Of a stretch of 64,000 bases of DNA, positions 1 through 14,500 are shown piece after piece; positions within the stretch are counted from its first letter, which is position 1; every line of letters begins with the position of its first letter. A model generated the notes under the pieces. That model worked only from the letters and a program-made list of their open reading frames with translations. It ran no database searches and had not been told where the DNA came from. The DNA is from Nectonema munidae. Its lineage: Eukaryota > Nematomorpha > Nectonematoida > Nectonematidae. Position numbers and translations under genes: made by a program. The stretch covers positions 434,001 through 498,000 of the forward strand of contig JAUIRK010000885.1 of NCBI GenBank assembly GCA_030549495.1, given 5' to 3'.

Positions 1-888
1 CCTGAAACCAGAAATATATGTTCCAGGTGTTGGTGAAAACTACTTCTCTGGCAATGAGATCATAAAGAGACTAGTAAGGCTTTCTGAAATACCAATTGGC
101 TGTGGTGTATTCACAGACCGATTTTTCACTGATCACAATTTAGCTGAATGGATGTCGGAGAAAAACCTGACAATTTGTGGAACTGTAAAAGCAAACCGAC
201 GATTTGTCCCTGGAATTTTAAGACCGCAATATCTGAAGACGTTGAAGTTGCAAGAATGTGAAAGTAGAATAATTTATTCAAAGTATGCTTCCCTTGCTAC
301 CTACATCCCTATGAGGCACGCTACCAAAAATTTTAAAGTCGTTTATGTTCTTTCATCTCAACACTCTACAAGCCTGGAGTTGATTGGAGATAAGCAAAAA
401 CCTGAGTCATTTATAGCGTACAATGAGTCAAAAAGTGGAGTTGATGTTTCTAATCGAATGATTAGATTAGATTATATCGCTCCTACAAACCTATAAGAAG
501 ATGGTCTTCAGCCGTTTTTTCCAATTATCTAGACATATCAGCCTTAAATGCAATGATTATTCTGAACTACAATTGTCCAGAAAGCATTTATTCTGCGACA
601 AAGAAAGGTGGAAGAAACATGTTTTTGAAAGCTTTAGCAAAAGAACTTTGCTACAACTCGATGAAACTACGTTCGAGTATTCAAGAAATAAATTCCAAAA
701 CAAAATCTCTTTTGAGTTTTTATGGGTTTGAGGAAAGCAAAGACTCGTCTCCTGTTTTAAGTAGTAAAAGAGTTTTTTGCACATTTTGCCCTACTTCAAA
801 AAAAAGTAGAACGACAAGACATTGCCAGAAATGTAAAAAGGGCGTCTGCAAGCATCATTCATACTCGATTTGTCCAAATTGTAAATAA
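1..888 (+). pseudogene. piggyBac-type transposase, C-terminal half, with one frameshift
   Basis: Cut-and-paste DNA transposase of the PGBD/piggyBac superfamily; the 5' half lies beyond the window. Seen: reading from base 2, the DDE fold with F-T-D-R-F-F-T-D (catalytic Asp context) and G-V-D-V-S-N-R-M (third Asp context), then after a shift of frame between about 460 and 480 the family-typical R-R-W-S-S-A-V-F and L-D-I-S-A-L-N-A, ending in a cysteine/histidine-rich zinc-binding tail (F-C-T-F-C-P...R-H-C-Q-K-C...C-K-H-H...C-P-N-C-K) and TAA at 886-888. Known: piggyBac C-terminal cysteine-rich domains bind the transposon ends. The single frameshift argues that this copy is dead, though the other residues look well kept, so it is fairly young. 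It is not part of the SORL1 gene read on the other strand. Confidence 0.9.
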
Positions 889-1153
889 AAGACATATTTA
901 CTGTTGCATTTTTGTATAAAATTCTGCTTAGCTTGATTTTTTCATATTAAACTTTGTGTGTACTCTTTGATCTTTTCTACATACTTTTACAGGAAAAATT
1001 TTTTTATCTCAAAATTTGTCTCAGAGCATTGAAAAGTGTGTTTTTGAAAAATACATAGTGTTAAAAAAGTTTCAAGGATTTTAAGTTTTTTGAAATTCAA
1101 TTTTTAAGTTGGGGGTGGAGTAAAACTCCATATGGGCGTCATGCGAAGGTTAA
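889..1153 (+). mobile_element. piggyBac 3' end: terminal inverted repeat and TTAA target
   Basis: After the transposase stop the non-coding end runs to 1149 and is followed by TTAA at 1150-1153. Read inward from the end, the terminus starts CCTTCGCATGACGCCC, and 20-30 bases in there is a small hairpin (GGAGT-AAA-ACTCC, about 1118-1130). A CCY-rich terminus next to TTAA is the piggyBac hallmark. The matching 5' terminus is outside the window. Confidence 0.7.
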
Positions 1154-2017
1154 ATACTTAAAAAATCTTTGAATCCTAAATTTTATTAGATATCGACTGC
1201 TATCGCTTTAAAAACTACTACACTCAACTCAAACTCCGCCACCCTGATAATATTCAGTGAAAATCGTGTTATCCGAATATAAGTTGACCATACAAATCAT
1301 AATCCATGACCTTGCGCAAATTCCGATCATAGATGATTTTTAAGCGATCAGAATGACCGATTGACATCGTGCACGTTGTCATTGATCGTAGTTCAATTCA
1401 AGTTGAGAAAGATTTTAACTCAAAATAAACCGTAACCAAATAAAAATAAACGACAATACCAAAATACAATACTATCACCCAAGCAAAACAAAATGCTTAT
1501 GTCTAATTGAATGATTTTTTGATACAAAAATACACAGAGAAAAAAATATGTGCACACGAATGATGTTTCAGACTTGAATATTGTCCTTCTTCACAAGGAT
1601 TCTCTTCATCTTTAGACAAATTAATCATTTTTAAAACTCTAAGGACTGACGACACCCCCTCCCTCCTCTACTTATTTGATCTTTATTTCTTGCCTGTAAA
1701 ATTGGTTAATACATGGCATATACGCAGGACAGTAGGCACGGGAATAAGAGGGCTTAAGACACCTATCAATAGTGGTGACGACAATAACCACGATGTGCAA
1801 TACCTATAAACGTTATATATTATAGATAAAAAACTACGTTTCCAGATATAGGAAATTAACTTTTAAGTTTTCGTGATAGATCAATGGGCTTCAATTTACT
1901 TATTGTTATATCATTTAGTTCAATTGATATTACGCGAATTCACAATGTAGAGTTTTAACTATGCACTTAAACATATATTCACATATGGAGATATAAATAT
2001 AAAAAAAGTTGTTTTAC
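1154..2017. other. Unassigned AT-rich sequence
   Basis: Lies between the piggyBac end and the most 3' SORL1 exon seen here, so it is presumably SORL1 intron. I see no coding frame, no clear terminal repeats and no splice-flanked LDLa or FN3 exon in it. Confidence 0.4.
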
Positions 2018-5000
2018 AGTTACAGCCACTTTCATCAGAGGAGTCAGGACATTCATTTATACCATTGCAGAGTTGAGAAATCAAAACGCAGCCCGATGCG
2101 TTTTCACACTTGAACTCCCCTTGGTCGCAAGCAAAGCCTGACAAAAAGGAATATGATAACGAAAAGACGAAATTGGGAACAAAACAGAGGAAATAGATTA
2201 ACATACCTTTACAGTCTGATTCATCCTCCCCTCCAGGACAATCTTCAGCGCCATCACAAACCCAAGAATCCAAAATACAGATGGGATGTTCGTCGGAACT
2301 TTTACACTTTAAACGAAAAATAGGCCATGGCATAAAAAAAACTACTTCTAACAGTGCAAAATAGTATTAGTGTAGAAAGAGTTGAATATGTTATTAGAAT
2401 GATGGATCTAACAATGTTTTATACGCTCGGAGAAAAGAGGAAAAAATGTAGGTAAGGAGAAGGTACTAGAATTTATGAGTAAGAATACCTTTAAATATGT
2501 AAAAAAAAGTATAGGGGAAGATATATAATTTTTTCAACCCAGGAGAAAAATCATCACATTAAAATTTAAAAAATCTTAAAACACTAGTTTTAATCATCAA
2601 ATAAATTCAAAACGTATCTGAACCATGTTAGAAAAAGTTTGTTATATGAAATGTTGGGAAAAGTTCTGAGTATTTTAATTCCAGGTAAGTTGATTTCCAG
2701 TATTGTTGATTCCGTGTCATTTGATTCCGGATATTTGATTCCAACTTATTAACGAAGGAATAATGAGCGTCTGGTAATTTTTTTTCAGGATCTATCCCTT
2801 GTAAATGTATTTTATAAGTAAATGGCCTATTGGCTTATTTATCCAAATAGGAGTTGATTATTTGTTAATAATGATTTCAATAACATCATTAATATATATT
2901 TAATTATCTATCATATTGCATAAATGTGTAGAAAATGGGGTCATACTAATTAATTTAAAAATGAAATATGTTTTATATGAGATGCTTGGAAGCTGAAAAC
3001 AGGAAATTTTATTTATGAAATTCAACATACTATCTAGCCGTATAATCATCAGAAAATACTTTGAATTTTAAAGTATAACGTAGATGTATCTCATAATAAA
3101 AGCGCTGGTGCCAACCGATATATTTTTAAGCGATTCACATGTGAATCGCTGGTCACAAATATGATATAGAAATACTTTGTTTTGTAAATAATTGGCCTTT
3201 AGGCTTATTTACACGAATAGGTATGGTCAGTCAGCAATAAAATTTCCGGGAATCAAATAAACGGAATCAGCATAGCGGTAACCGAGTTTACGCTAAATTG
3301 TTAACTTAATTTTAGAGAAAATAAATAATGAAGAAAATAAACGTTGTAAAAATATACGGATTTTTTTGCTTTCATTTTAACTTAACGAATGCATATTTAG
3401 AGTGTATCTTTATATTACTCTAATAGGTATTTAATTATATTATCTTTTTGAAATGTGGAACTCATATTGATTATTTCAGTTTCGGGTGATTAATATAAAT
3501 TGGCAATGTGTATATTCAAGAAAATGTTATTACAAATTAAGGAAAGGTATCTATCACGTTTATCATTTATGAAGGATGTACTCGAATAAAAAATATGAAA
3601 GAAATAATGTTAAAACTTAATAATTCTAACTAAACAAATCAAAATAATTATGTTACTAAAAAATATAATCCTCACTTTTTATTTCAATCTAGTTGGTCGT
3701 GTAAATCATTTCGTATAGACTATAGAGTGTTTTAATGTTTATCTATATGTTAATTGAATTTTTTAAATTAACCAAATTTTAAAATATCTCTAGATATATG
3801 TTATGTTAAATTCTTCTATACATAGTAAAGGAAGGTTAAGCATGAGTATGTGTCTGTATTTACTTCTTTTAATTTGTTGATTCTCAATGTGTATGTGCGT
3901 GTAACCCTTCTTTCCTAATATTCAACCTTAAATGATCTCTATGTTTCAAGTGAAGCAAGTAATTAATGGAAGAACTGTAGTGATTTTATAATATTTCAAT
4001 CCCTCGATGTAAATAATAATTTTAATGCCAAAAGAATTAAACTTCCAGAGAATTAAATAGCGAATCGAAAAGAGGAAAATAATTTTTTAATTACTTTAAA
4101 ATGCAAGGCAGGGCATGAAAAATTTTCTTTAATCTTAGCATCATAAGACTTGCAGAATGGATAAAGTGGAAATTCGTCAGAAAAATCAATACAATCAATA
4201 ATCTCATTGCACAGTCCTAATTTGTTTATGCACTGACCGTTGAAACAAGTGTACTCATCGCCTTTGCAAGTTACGTTGTAGTTTGCATTTGGGCCTTGGA
4301 TAAAGAATAGAAGCTTTATACAAAAGGGAAAATTATTAAAAAGAAAGTTTACATCCTCTCTCATCAGAGGCATCTTGACAATCAGAAATATAGTCACATC
4401 TCCAAGATACTGGAATGCAGGCAAGAGAAGTTTCACACTGAAACTCATAATCTTTGCAATCTGTTCGTAGTTTGAAAGGTTCATCCTTGTGACTTGGAAT
4501 ATTTGAATTGCAATTGAACTCATCATCCCCATCTTTACAATCTCTGTTTCCATCACAAAGCCAAGATGAATGAATGCAGACACCACTCTTACACTGGTAC
4601 TTTAAAATATAAAAGTGGAAGTCTATTCATAGTCAGAAGTACCATACGGTTTCTGCAATAGCGGTTGGATGGTACTAGACAAGACTTACTCATTGCGGAT
4701 GCCGCAAAAGTGTAAAGAAACTTCCACGCATTAACCAAGTGAGTCCATTTGGAGGGAGTAAGGTCCATTAGTTAAAAAAAATTTTGATCGGTAGATTAAG
4801 TTTATAATGAGATAGCGTAATATAGGAGGGGCCGAACAAAAAAAACAACAAAAGTATATGATATCAAATTAACTAAAATTAAACATGACCATTAATTCAT
4901 AGTGAAAGTTATCCTAAAGGGGCAGTTATCCATAGGGGTCTAGTGACCAGTTTTCCAGTTACCATAAATAAGAATTCTTACATAATACACTAAAATATGC

Positions 5001-8000
5001 TGAAAGATTTAATTTGTTCCTTTGTATTGCAGCAAAAATTGAGTTACGCTTGAAAGTAGTCATGTCCAAATAAAAGGACACAAAGTAAAGTTAAAAACTT
5101 ACGTTTGAAGGTGGGCATTTTTTATTATGACAATCCTTTTCGTCGTCACCAGAGATGGAGCAGTCAACTTCGCCATCACAAATCCAGCTTCTTTTAATGC
5201 AGAAGTTTTCTTGTTGGCATAGGAATTCGGAAGAAGTGTTGCAGACAGCGCGATCTTGACTCGAAATATTTTTGTGGTGGTCGTTGTTGTAGACAACAGA
5301 ACAGTCACTTTCATCACTGTTATCTCCGCAATCATTTTGGCCATCGCACTTCCATTTTATGTTTATGCACTTTTTGTTTTTACACGGAAACTGTGAAGAT
5401 GTACAAACAGGAAATTCTAAAATTAATTATGTCGCTCAACAACTGAAGAAAACTATAAAATAGTTTTAGGTCTGCCACAATCTACAACAATGCTTCTAAA
5501 ATTTTATTTTCATGCAGGTACAATTCCTCCTTCAAACTTATTTTATATAGGGGATACAACAAGGTTCTGTCAGAAACCCGGATAAAAATAATACAGCCAA
5601 CCCTTGTTTCCGGTTACTTCATTGATCCGTATACAAATAAGTTTTTTAATCTTACCTTCTCTTTTAACCTTTGAATACGAAAAAGCTAAAAAGATTATAT
5701 TTTTTTAAATAAAAACAATTGAGCATTTAACGTTTTTGGTAAAATCATTGAGTTATATTAGTAATATTGTAGTATTATATTAACTCTTTAAAATTTGACT
5801 AGAAAATCTTTCTTTTTTTAAAATCTAGATAATTTTATTATCCAAATAGTTTTATTTAAATGTTCTTTTCGAATTAACATGGTCGGGCCGTAGTTATGAG
5901 AAAATCGAAATTTCGCAAAATTCGTTAATGAAACCACTCATATGAACCCTTCACTTTTTCAGATAAAGTTTCCATCTATTTTCAAGCTGTATTTTTCGAA
6001 TTAGGAAAAGTTAGAGGCAGTCAGATGCTTTTCCAAGATTTGGCTCCGGCTAGATGATGTGAAGCGGGGAAAAATTATAATTTATGATCACCAATCATAA
6101 AAAAACTCACTTTCTTCAATACAACTTAGTGGAACAATGAAAAGATTCATACAAAATTGGGGAACAACAGTTCGAGATAACTAAATTTAAGAAGTCACAA
6201 CGTACAAAAAAAGATCTACAAAAAGTAACAAGAAAGCTAATACAGTAAAACTCCTTCCTACGGCAAACGCTATATAACGGGCAGTCTATTTGGTCCCAAA
6301 TAAGTTTTTAATCATTCACGTAATGCGCAAATCGAATATTACCAGCACTGTTTTGTCCCCTATTACGGTCAATGAGTTTGTCCCACTCTTACGATAATGT
6401 CATCATTTAGGGGCAAATACACAATGAAATTTAAACTTCACGAAGCTCACTTCATTAACAAAAATTAGTAAAAGAGAAGGAGCAGAGTCATTATGGAAAT
6501 TTTTATCTTTCTATTTGCAATAATCAAAACAATTGATAGTAAGTTATTTGATTAGTTGTTTACCGAGCCAACAATAATTTTCTAAGATAGAAGAGACGCA
6601 CATTTAAACTAATAATGGCCGTCTTTAACGTGTAATTGATTATGCGGATAGGAAGAAGAAAGCTTATGCTCTATTACTCCTTCTTCCCTCCGCTTAAAAG
6701 CACAACACAAGTTACATGTGATTAACCGTAAAAATAAAATGACATTAAAATTCCTTCCCACATCCTTTATTATTGTTTTGATAAATTTACATCTAACCAC
6801 TGCTTATAAAATCGAAATACGAAAAGAAAATTTTCAATTATTATTCATCAATTTCAATTTTATATCACTACTATTCATGGCAAGTCGAAAAAGAAATGAA
6901 CTTTCACTTCAGCAAAAAGTTGATCTTATTAGTGAGGGCAAAAATACGCGAAAAGTAAAAGATAACGACAGCCTAAATGTTCTAATGTGATAGTGGTCTC
7001 AAATGCGCGCACAAAAGTTGACAATCAGTGGGACTTTTATTCAAGAACGAGCTCTTCGCCACGCTAAAGACTTAAATCCGTTTTACTGCAACATTTCAAA
7101 AAGTGGTTGCACAACTTTAAACAGACGCACAATATCGGTGGTTCAAAAGCGTATGGTGAAAGTAGTATCTCTGTCTTGAAAGATAAGCTCGCATTAATAT
7201 TGAGAAATAGACCACATGTGATATCTACAATATGAATGGAAAGGGCATTTTTCGCCAATTCTCGAATAGAACGCTCTGTGTTCGCAGCGAAAAGTGCAAA
7301 GGTAGAAAAAAATGAAAAACGTTTAACCGTTGTTGCGCTTTACTGCAAATTGGATCGAGAATCTGATAAGGCCCTTGTTATTAGAAAACTCGAGAAAGCA
7401 CGCTGTTTCAAAAATATTAAAAATAAAACTCTTCCAGTCACATGGAAAGCCAAGAAAAAAGCATGGACGAATGTTGAACTCTATCGTGAATAGCTGTTAG
7501 ATTTAGATCAGCGGATGCACACCAGTAACATGTTTTACTATCTGTAGACAACGCTCCAGGGCATCCATAAGATGTGAATTCGAAAATGTAAAGGTCGTGT
7601 TCCTTCCTACTAACATTACTTCCGTAATTTCGTAAAAGGCTGCTTAGGAGTATTATTGAAAATGCAGAAAACATGAAAAGACCTCACTTTAGATTCTTTG
7701 AAATGTCGGCTCTCCAGATACTTAGTGAGATATGGGAAAATGATTTGCTTCAAAATTTTGCTTGTTACAATTGAGGAGAATTCGGATTTTTGGATAAAGA
7801 AGATACTGAACATGAGAACCAGAATGTTTAATCAAAGATATCTCTGAGGCGCTAAATCTGGCAAACCAATTTAAAAGTTTGCACTTAAAATACCACTATA
7901 TAAGCGCTATGAACTAGTCTGCAATCTAGAAGTCATCGAGCAAACTCTTGTTTCAGGGCGTCTAGCTACAAAGCAAACTTTAATCGACTCATTCTTCTGC

Positions 8001-8521
8001 AAAATATAATTTCTTGACTAAAGGCACTTTAATTTCGTCTTTGCAATTAAAATTATTGTGAATTTTTTTTCTTAAAATAAAAAGATAAAATTGAATTTAT
8101 AGTGTTGTTCTTTTTTATATAGTATATTCATTTGATTTCAATAAAGCGTAGTAAATGTAAAAAGTAAAGTTTGCATAATTGTAATTTATGTTTTTCAATA
8201 TCGTAGGATCTATGCACAATTACAATAAAGTTTTTCTGATTCTCGTAACTATGGATACTTTTATATCACTCCTCTATTGAGCCAATCTGTTATTAAGGCG
8301 AGCGATGCATGCCCAGAAGGCGCGCTTAATACACGAGTTTTACTGTAATTTTGAAATAAATATTTAAGGAGGATAATAATAATAATATGATAAGCTATAA
8401 TTACTACATCCCATTTCATCAGAGCCATCATGGCAATCGAGTTTGAAATCACATTTCCATTTTATAGGAATGCATTGTTTACCGGAGTGACAAGCAACTT
8501 CGTTATCTGAGCAAAAATTGT
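2018..8521 (-). CDS. SORL1: SORL1 exons 18-23 as seen: eight LDL-receptor class A repeats
   Basis: Six exons (8521-8405, 5416-5103, 4599-4353, 4294-4095, 2306-2207, 2137-2018) encode eight LDLa repeats, each with six cysteines and the calcium-binding acidic C-D-G-x-x-D-C-x-D-x-S-D-E-x-x-C core, for example [13 protein letters not shown]. Repeats are split across exons in several places: C-P-P-S-N at the end of 5103 continues as Y-Q-C-K in 4599, and C-P-A-L-H-F-K at 4095 continues as C-K-S-S in 2306. Repeat 6 is unusual, with an insertion before its last cysteine ([12 protein letters not shown]). Human SORL1 has eleven LDLa repeats, so about three more are expected off the left edge. Confidence 0.9.
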
Positions 8522-11500
8522 CTACAAAAATAAAAATAAATATTTACAATAAGCATAAGAAGGGAAAATTTACTAGGAACACAGATGGAATTTTGGAGGG
8601 TAAAATTTAGCATACAAGTGCAGCGAATGGATTCGGAATCTTGATTGATCATTCCTTCTGGGCACAAACATTTTGCGGTGTTATTCGGTAGTTTTATACA
8701 TAAGTGATTACAGTCGGCCTTCAAACAAGGATTACTATTCTTCTCATCATTCAATAGAATATCTGTGAATATGTTAAAACTGGAGATGTTACTAGCAACT
8801 AACTCAATCTTCTTAGTCGCTTTCTTATTCATTCGATAGAGAGAATAAATATTCTTGAAGTATATCCAGTCCTATCGATGAAAAGAAACATATCAGCGAA
8901 ATAACATGGATAGAATAAAAAAACAGTAATAAATCAGTCGGAATTATAAAATTGGGTAGAATAGAATCATTTAAAGTTTTGCTAAATTTCTTAAATTTTA
9001 TTCTTTGCTTCTTTATATTAGTTCATAAAATTATGAACGTTAATAAAGGAAAAAGTTCTAGCTTATTACTCTGGTTTTATAATAAGTTTAAGACCTAAAG
9101 CAACTAAAAAGACCATCAAGATAAAGATGTACAACAAAAAACACTTTAGTTTTTTCCTAAAATCAAAAATTATAAAAGTTACCATCTTTCACAAGAAGCT
9201 TCAAAGCATTCATTGGCAAAGGAAGTATGTCCTTTAAGCTCCAAAAATTTATTAATAAATTACCTAAACCACTCAAGAAATTGACTCATCTTACTCCATT
9301 CAAAGCAGCTCTCTTTCAATGCTTAACTTACGCAAAACTTCATTTCTAGTCAATCTTAATACCTATTTAAAGTAAATCAAGACATTTTTGTTGAAACAAA
9401 ATCTTTGACAGATATGCCATTGCCCATTGAGGTGAAATAATTATAATAAATATAAAAAATTGTAAAAACTGGACACTTTATTGCTGATTTTGCTAACTAG
9501 TATTCGGAGTATATACTCCTTTTTGAAAGCAAATATATAAATGATAAAATAGTGAAAATGAGATGTAACGGGAATGAGAATATTGGTGATAAACAATCTT
9601 TGTGTTAAGGTGATGATGTTGATGGTAAGCAATCTTTGCGTTAAGGAGATACCAACTTAATAAGGCAATACATACATACATATATAATTAAAATTAAGAG
9701 CAATATAACAAAGGAGGAAGTGTTTAGTAACATAAGATTATTATATAACACACGCTCGTAAAATAAAAACAATAGAAGTATAAGATAAAGATTAATATAA
9801 ATAAATAAATATGGCATACATATATATATCACGCTTATTCCGCCCTATTAGTCGCCTCTTACGGCAGGCAGGTGATACGCTAACCTTTTCCTGCCTTTAA
9901 AACCGAAACTAGTTAGCAAAATCAGAAATAAAGTGTCCAGTTTTTACAATTTTTTATATTTGTTATAATTATTTTTGTGGAAGTTAAATTTTTGGGATTT
10001 GCGAGTTAAATAAAGTGTAGTGTTATTTTTCACGATCAATCATATATTTTCAAAATTATCTTCGTAGGTTATACTTATTTTTCTAAATTCGCAAAAATAA
10101 AATATCACAAAAATTTTATGATTTACCCAATTTAAAATTAACGCATTATTTTCAAGCAGGGTTTGGAGGCTATTTTGACTACGTGATCGTTTCATTTTTC
10201 ATGATTCACCTTAAAAGAATACTTACTTTGAATATAGCAGCATTATTGATGGAGCTCTTCTTTAGAGAAATTTTTAAAATATCCTTTCCTGCGTAGTTAA
10301 TGACAAAAATATTTCCATCATAGTCATTATAAATAATTGAACGGCTTTGCCAATCAATGTTAAAAAATTGAGGAATTTTCCTTAAAATTTTTATATTGCT
10401 TCCATCTAAATGAGAAACAAAGAGTGATCCATTAGAGAATTTTCCAATGAGATAGCTAAAAATTTATGTTTATATTAAATAAAATTATCATAATTCTTTC
10501 CTTGTATCATAAAAAAATATTCGAATAAAACAAATCTAAAAGATAAAAACGACTTTTATAGTACAAAATTAGCTTCATAGTATAGCTCCTTAATCAAAGG
10601 AAACTTCAATGTCACAAAATAATATGTCAATAATAATTCATTCAAATGAATTTAAGATATTTTACTTTTTTAATAAAAGATATACTCCGAACCTAAAGCC
10701 AGGTTTTTGTAACATAAAAGTTTAGTAAATATTAAAGATATAATTAAATACTATTTATATTCTAGACCTAGATCACGGATCTGCAAACTATGGCTTGCAA
10801 GATACCGGTGGTGACCTAGCTATAAATATGTGCCTTTAATCCTTTTGAACTATTTTGAGTAGTCAGAAAAAATCGTATTTTTACTATAATTTTTAAGTTA
10901 TTTTAACCTCTTGAGTTTTTATTAAAAATGAAATTAAAAAACTTTGCTTCAATAAATATTACATAAGAAAAGGTAATTTTTCTTCTAAATTTTATGGATT
11001 TCAGTGTTTTTGTTTATCTTTAAGCTACATCACAATTTTTGGACAATAATCTCTGAGGACTTTAATGTTCAGACTCTATTACAATTTTGCCAATATTCTT
11101 TATTTGTGAGTAAATAATGCCTCGCATCGCTATTTTTTTAAAACTACCCGGAGAATAATTTCGCGAACATCCTTTTCAATTGGCTGGCATCGGTATGCAC
11201 TCTTTTTCTCCAACATTAACACATTTAATCTTACGCTCATTTTAAGTGACACAGAACATGTCTTCATCTTAGCACTTTGAGGAACCCGTGTCGAATAAAA
11301 TCCATCGAATTATTTTAGTAATTCAGTTAATATTATAAATAAAATCACTTTTGATTCAAAAGAAAACATTAAAGAACATTAAAGAGAAAAGTGAAATGAA
11401 GTAATCCTAAAATATACACTTTTCAAAAAAAGTTTCTACTTTGCCATAGAAAAATTAAAAAGTTATCTCTAATCAAATAGGTTTTTAACTTATACAGCTA

Positions 11501-14500
11501 ACTTCCAACTTTAAGATTAATATTTTGAGTACAAATTAATCAAATAGGAAGAAAGACACATGCATTTCCTCAAAAATAGGGCTTTAAAACGTCTCTACTG
11601 AAACTATTGGTAACATATAATATAAGATTGTTAATTTCGAACTTTAATTTACTTTGTATTAGTAGAAGGTAAATCTCATCAAGTAAATTGTTGCTAATAA
11701 TTGATACTAATATATATAAATCAAAAAAATTTACGCATTTATCGGATCACTTTTTAGCGAAAGAACATGAGAAAGTTTCAGATCAAATTTAACATGGTCT
11801 TCAGCCTTTTTATGAAATAGATTAAAGTCTTGAGGTATTTTAATTAATTTAACATTAGAAGAAAAGTCTTCGATCCAGTACAGGTGTTGGTGCAACGGAT
11901 CAACATTAATGCTTCTGAGTACCTTATGATTAAATTGAGCAATTATTTCTTCGGGATATTCACCATTCAAACAAACACGCTATAAAACAAAAAATATAAT
12001 GACAGAAAAGGAATGAATTACAGATTTAAGTACATACCTTAATGTGACTTTGGATGTAGCTGGCTTCCAGGAAGAAAAGGCAATTGTTAAAATAGTAGAA
12101 GTTATGAAGATGCCAAGTCGAAATATCATATATGTGCTTCACACTTTGACTAAGGCTTAGGTCAAAACGGAAGAGTTTTTTCTTATAAAATCTGTTTAAA
12201 TTCTCTGAACCAAGATGAAATGAAGAAGAACTTATATACAGCAAAGAATTTTTGACAGCTTAAATGTATTAAAAATAATGTAAATAGATTATTTAAGGAA
12301 TTGGAGAATTTATTTGTATCAATTGACTTTCCTTGGAAATTCTTTTAAAAAAATTGAACAAATTCAAGGTGTTTAACAATATTCAATAGAACAAAGGATT
12401 TACTTTTGAAATTTTTATCTTATTTATATAATATATATATTGATTATAGTAAAAAATAAAAAGATAGAAACAAACCTAGGAGGACTGGATCAAAAAGTTG
12501 ATAAACTGAATTTAAATTTGAAAAATATTCGAAAAGAAGACAAGAAAAATTATGATTGGTACGTAAAATAATTATATTAGTTCGTAATATTACAAATTGA
12601 AAAATAATTAAAAAATCATCGTTATTTTTAGTTTTTAAGAGTCCACAATCAGATTGAATTTCACGTTAAAAGAAGAAATAAACTTAAAATTTAAAAATAC
12701 ATTTTTGTAGCTACTTTAAAATATTACAAATGTCGTTCATTTGCCAATAACTATCACTCCTTTTAGACATAACAATGTATAAATCTTTCGTTAATAAATG
12801 GGGGTGTAGAGCATGACAGGCCTTATCAAAGATCAAACAGGCCAAATGCCCAGGCCCATCATTACTTATAATAATAATATACAAATTGTAAATAATTTTA
12901 GGCTTCTTCCTGTTCAATATTTGAACCGGAGTAAATCCTTAATTTTACTTCAGCAGATGGCCTAGCGGTTTGAAACTAATGGACACTCTGTGCAGGGCCC
13001 ATTCATCTAAACAACACACATAACATCTATAAAAAATAAGCCCCATTTAATTAAATATTTACTAGTGATATCTATATGTATAGAATTTAATCTCGCCAAA
13101 TATTATGTCTCTTTTGAGTAGATCAGATAGGGTCCCTAATAAGACTTTTAAATTTAGGTCAACATAAAAATAGTTTTGCGAGTGCCGCGGATAAATGCCA
13201 TTCCGCGTGACTCTATATTCAACTATTTCTTTTCACGGCATGTTATGTGAACTAATAAATGCTAATTTAAACTAATTAGAAATGATTAAAATATGTTTCC
13301 ATTTAAAGAGAATCAAGGAAAAAGTTTAAAATAAAAATTATTTATAATAGTTACGCTCTATAGGACAAGATATATTCCAGAGAGCGTATTTATAACTTTC
13401 ACCAGAAAAACATTTGTCTTCAGATGCTTTGAAAAAACTAAATATAAGCGGTAAAAATAAATAACATCAAAATATAAAAATTACTTACCCATTCAATTTG
13501 ATATAAAAACTATGATTTGCACTACACTCTGACTTTTCATGTATGGAATTCAATCTCGCCAAATCTTTGGCACACTTTTTTTCAAAATTTGCTTCCTTAC
13601 TGTTGAAAAATTAAGATATGGAGATGAAAAAAATGTAAACAAAAATCAAAAATTACAGCTTTATTAATTGAATCTCAAATAAAAGGATCTATGAAGTTAT
13701 TGTAGATGTCAATCTTTAAACTCTGAATCGATTATCATTTTTCCTCGTGATAAAAGCAGACCCGTAGGCCAGACCTTAATTTTATCGGGCGGGGCAAATC
13801 TATTTTAGGATGAGACAATTATTTAATGCATATAATCAAAATAATGATAAAGAGAGGTGCAAAAATCTATTCAATTAAAGGGGAATTTATTAGAAAAACA
13901 AAAAAAACTAGGGTATCATTTTGAATTGCATCACCAATATTCTTCCAAACACAGGGAGAGGGAGGTGACAAATTACCTTTTCCCCTACTCTAGAGATAGG
14001 CCTCACTTAAATCCTTAGATCTCAGAAAAAGTAGGCTACACTGCGTAATTTGATATGAAGCTGTCTTAAAATAAGGAAATGGAGATTAAAAAACGAATTT
14101 CGATATTATTCAAGTATATTTTTATCGATGCTTCATCCTTTGTGAATATGGTCGCTAGTTATAATAACCTATCTATCAAAACTGTCATAAACAATTCCAA
14201 CAAAGCTAAGCTTGAATCTATAGAACTATTATTACGTTATAAAGGGCCATAATGCGTGTACTTAAAAGAAGACTTTTAACATGCTCGTTATGGAATTGGG
14301 AAATAATAGGTTAACTCGTTATCGACCAGAATAATCAGACGATATCCAATGTAAAGCAGATTTGTATTAAAAAGCGCAGACAATTCATATTTTTGTAAAG
14401 TCGACATATATCGACTGTGGTCGATAACAGGTTAATAATGCCAGCGTTTCCAGAGCAAGTGAAAGTTTACCTCAGTCCAATCCCCAAGATTAAATATTCA

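Noticed and set aside
557-784. Minus-strand frame opposite the piggyBac tail
   Set aside because: A shadow of the transposase coding strand.
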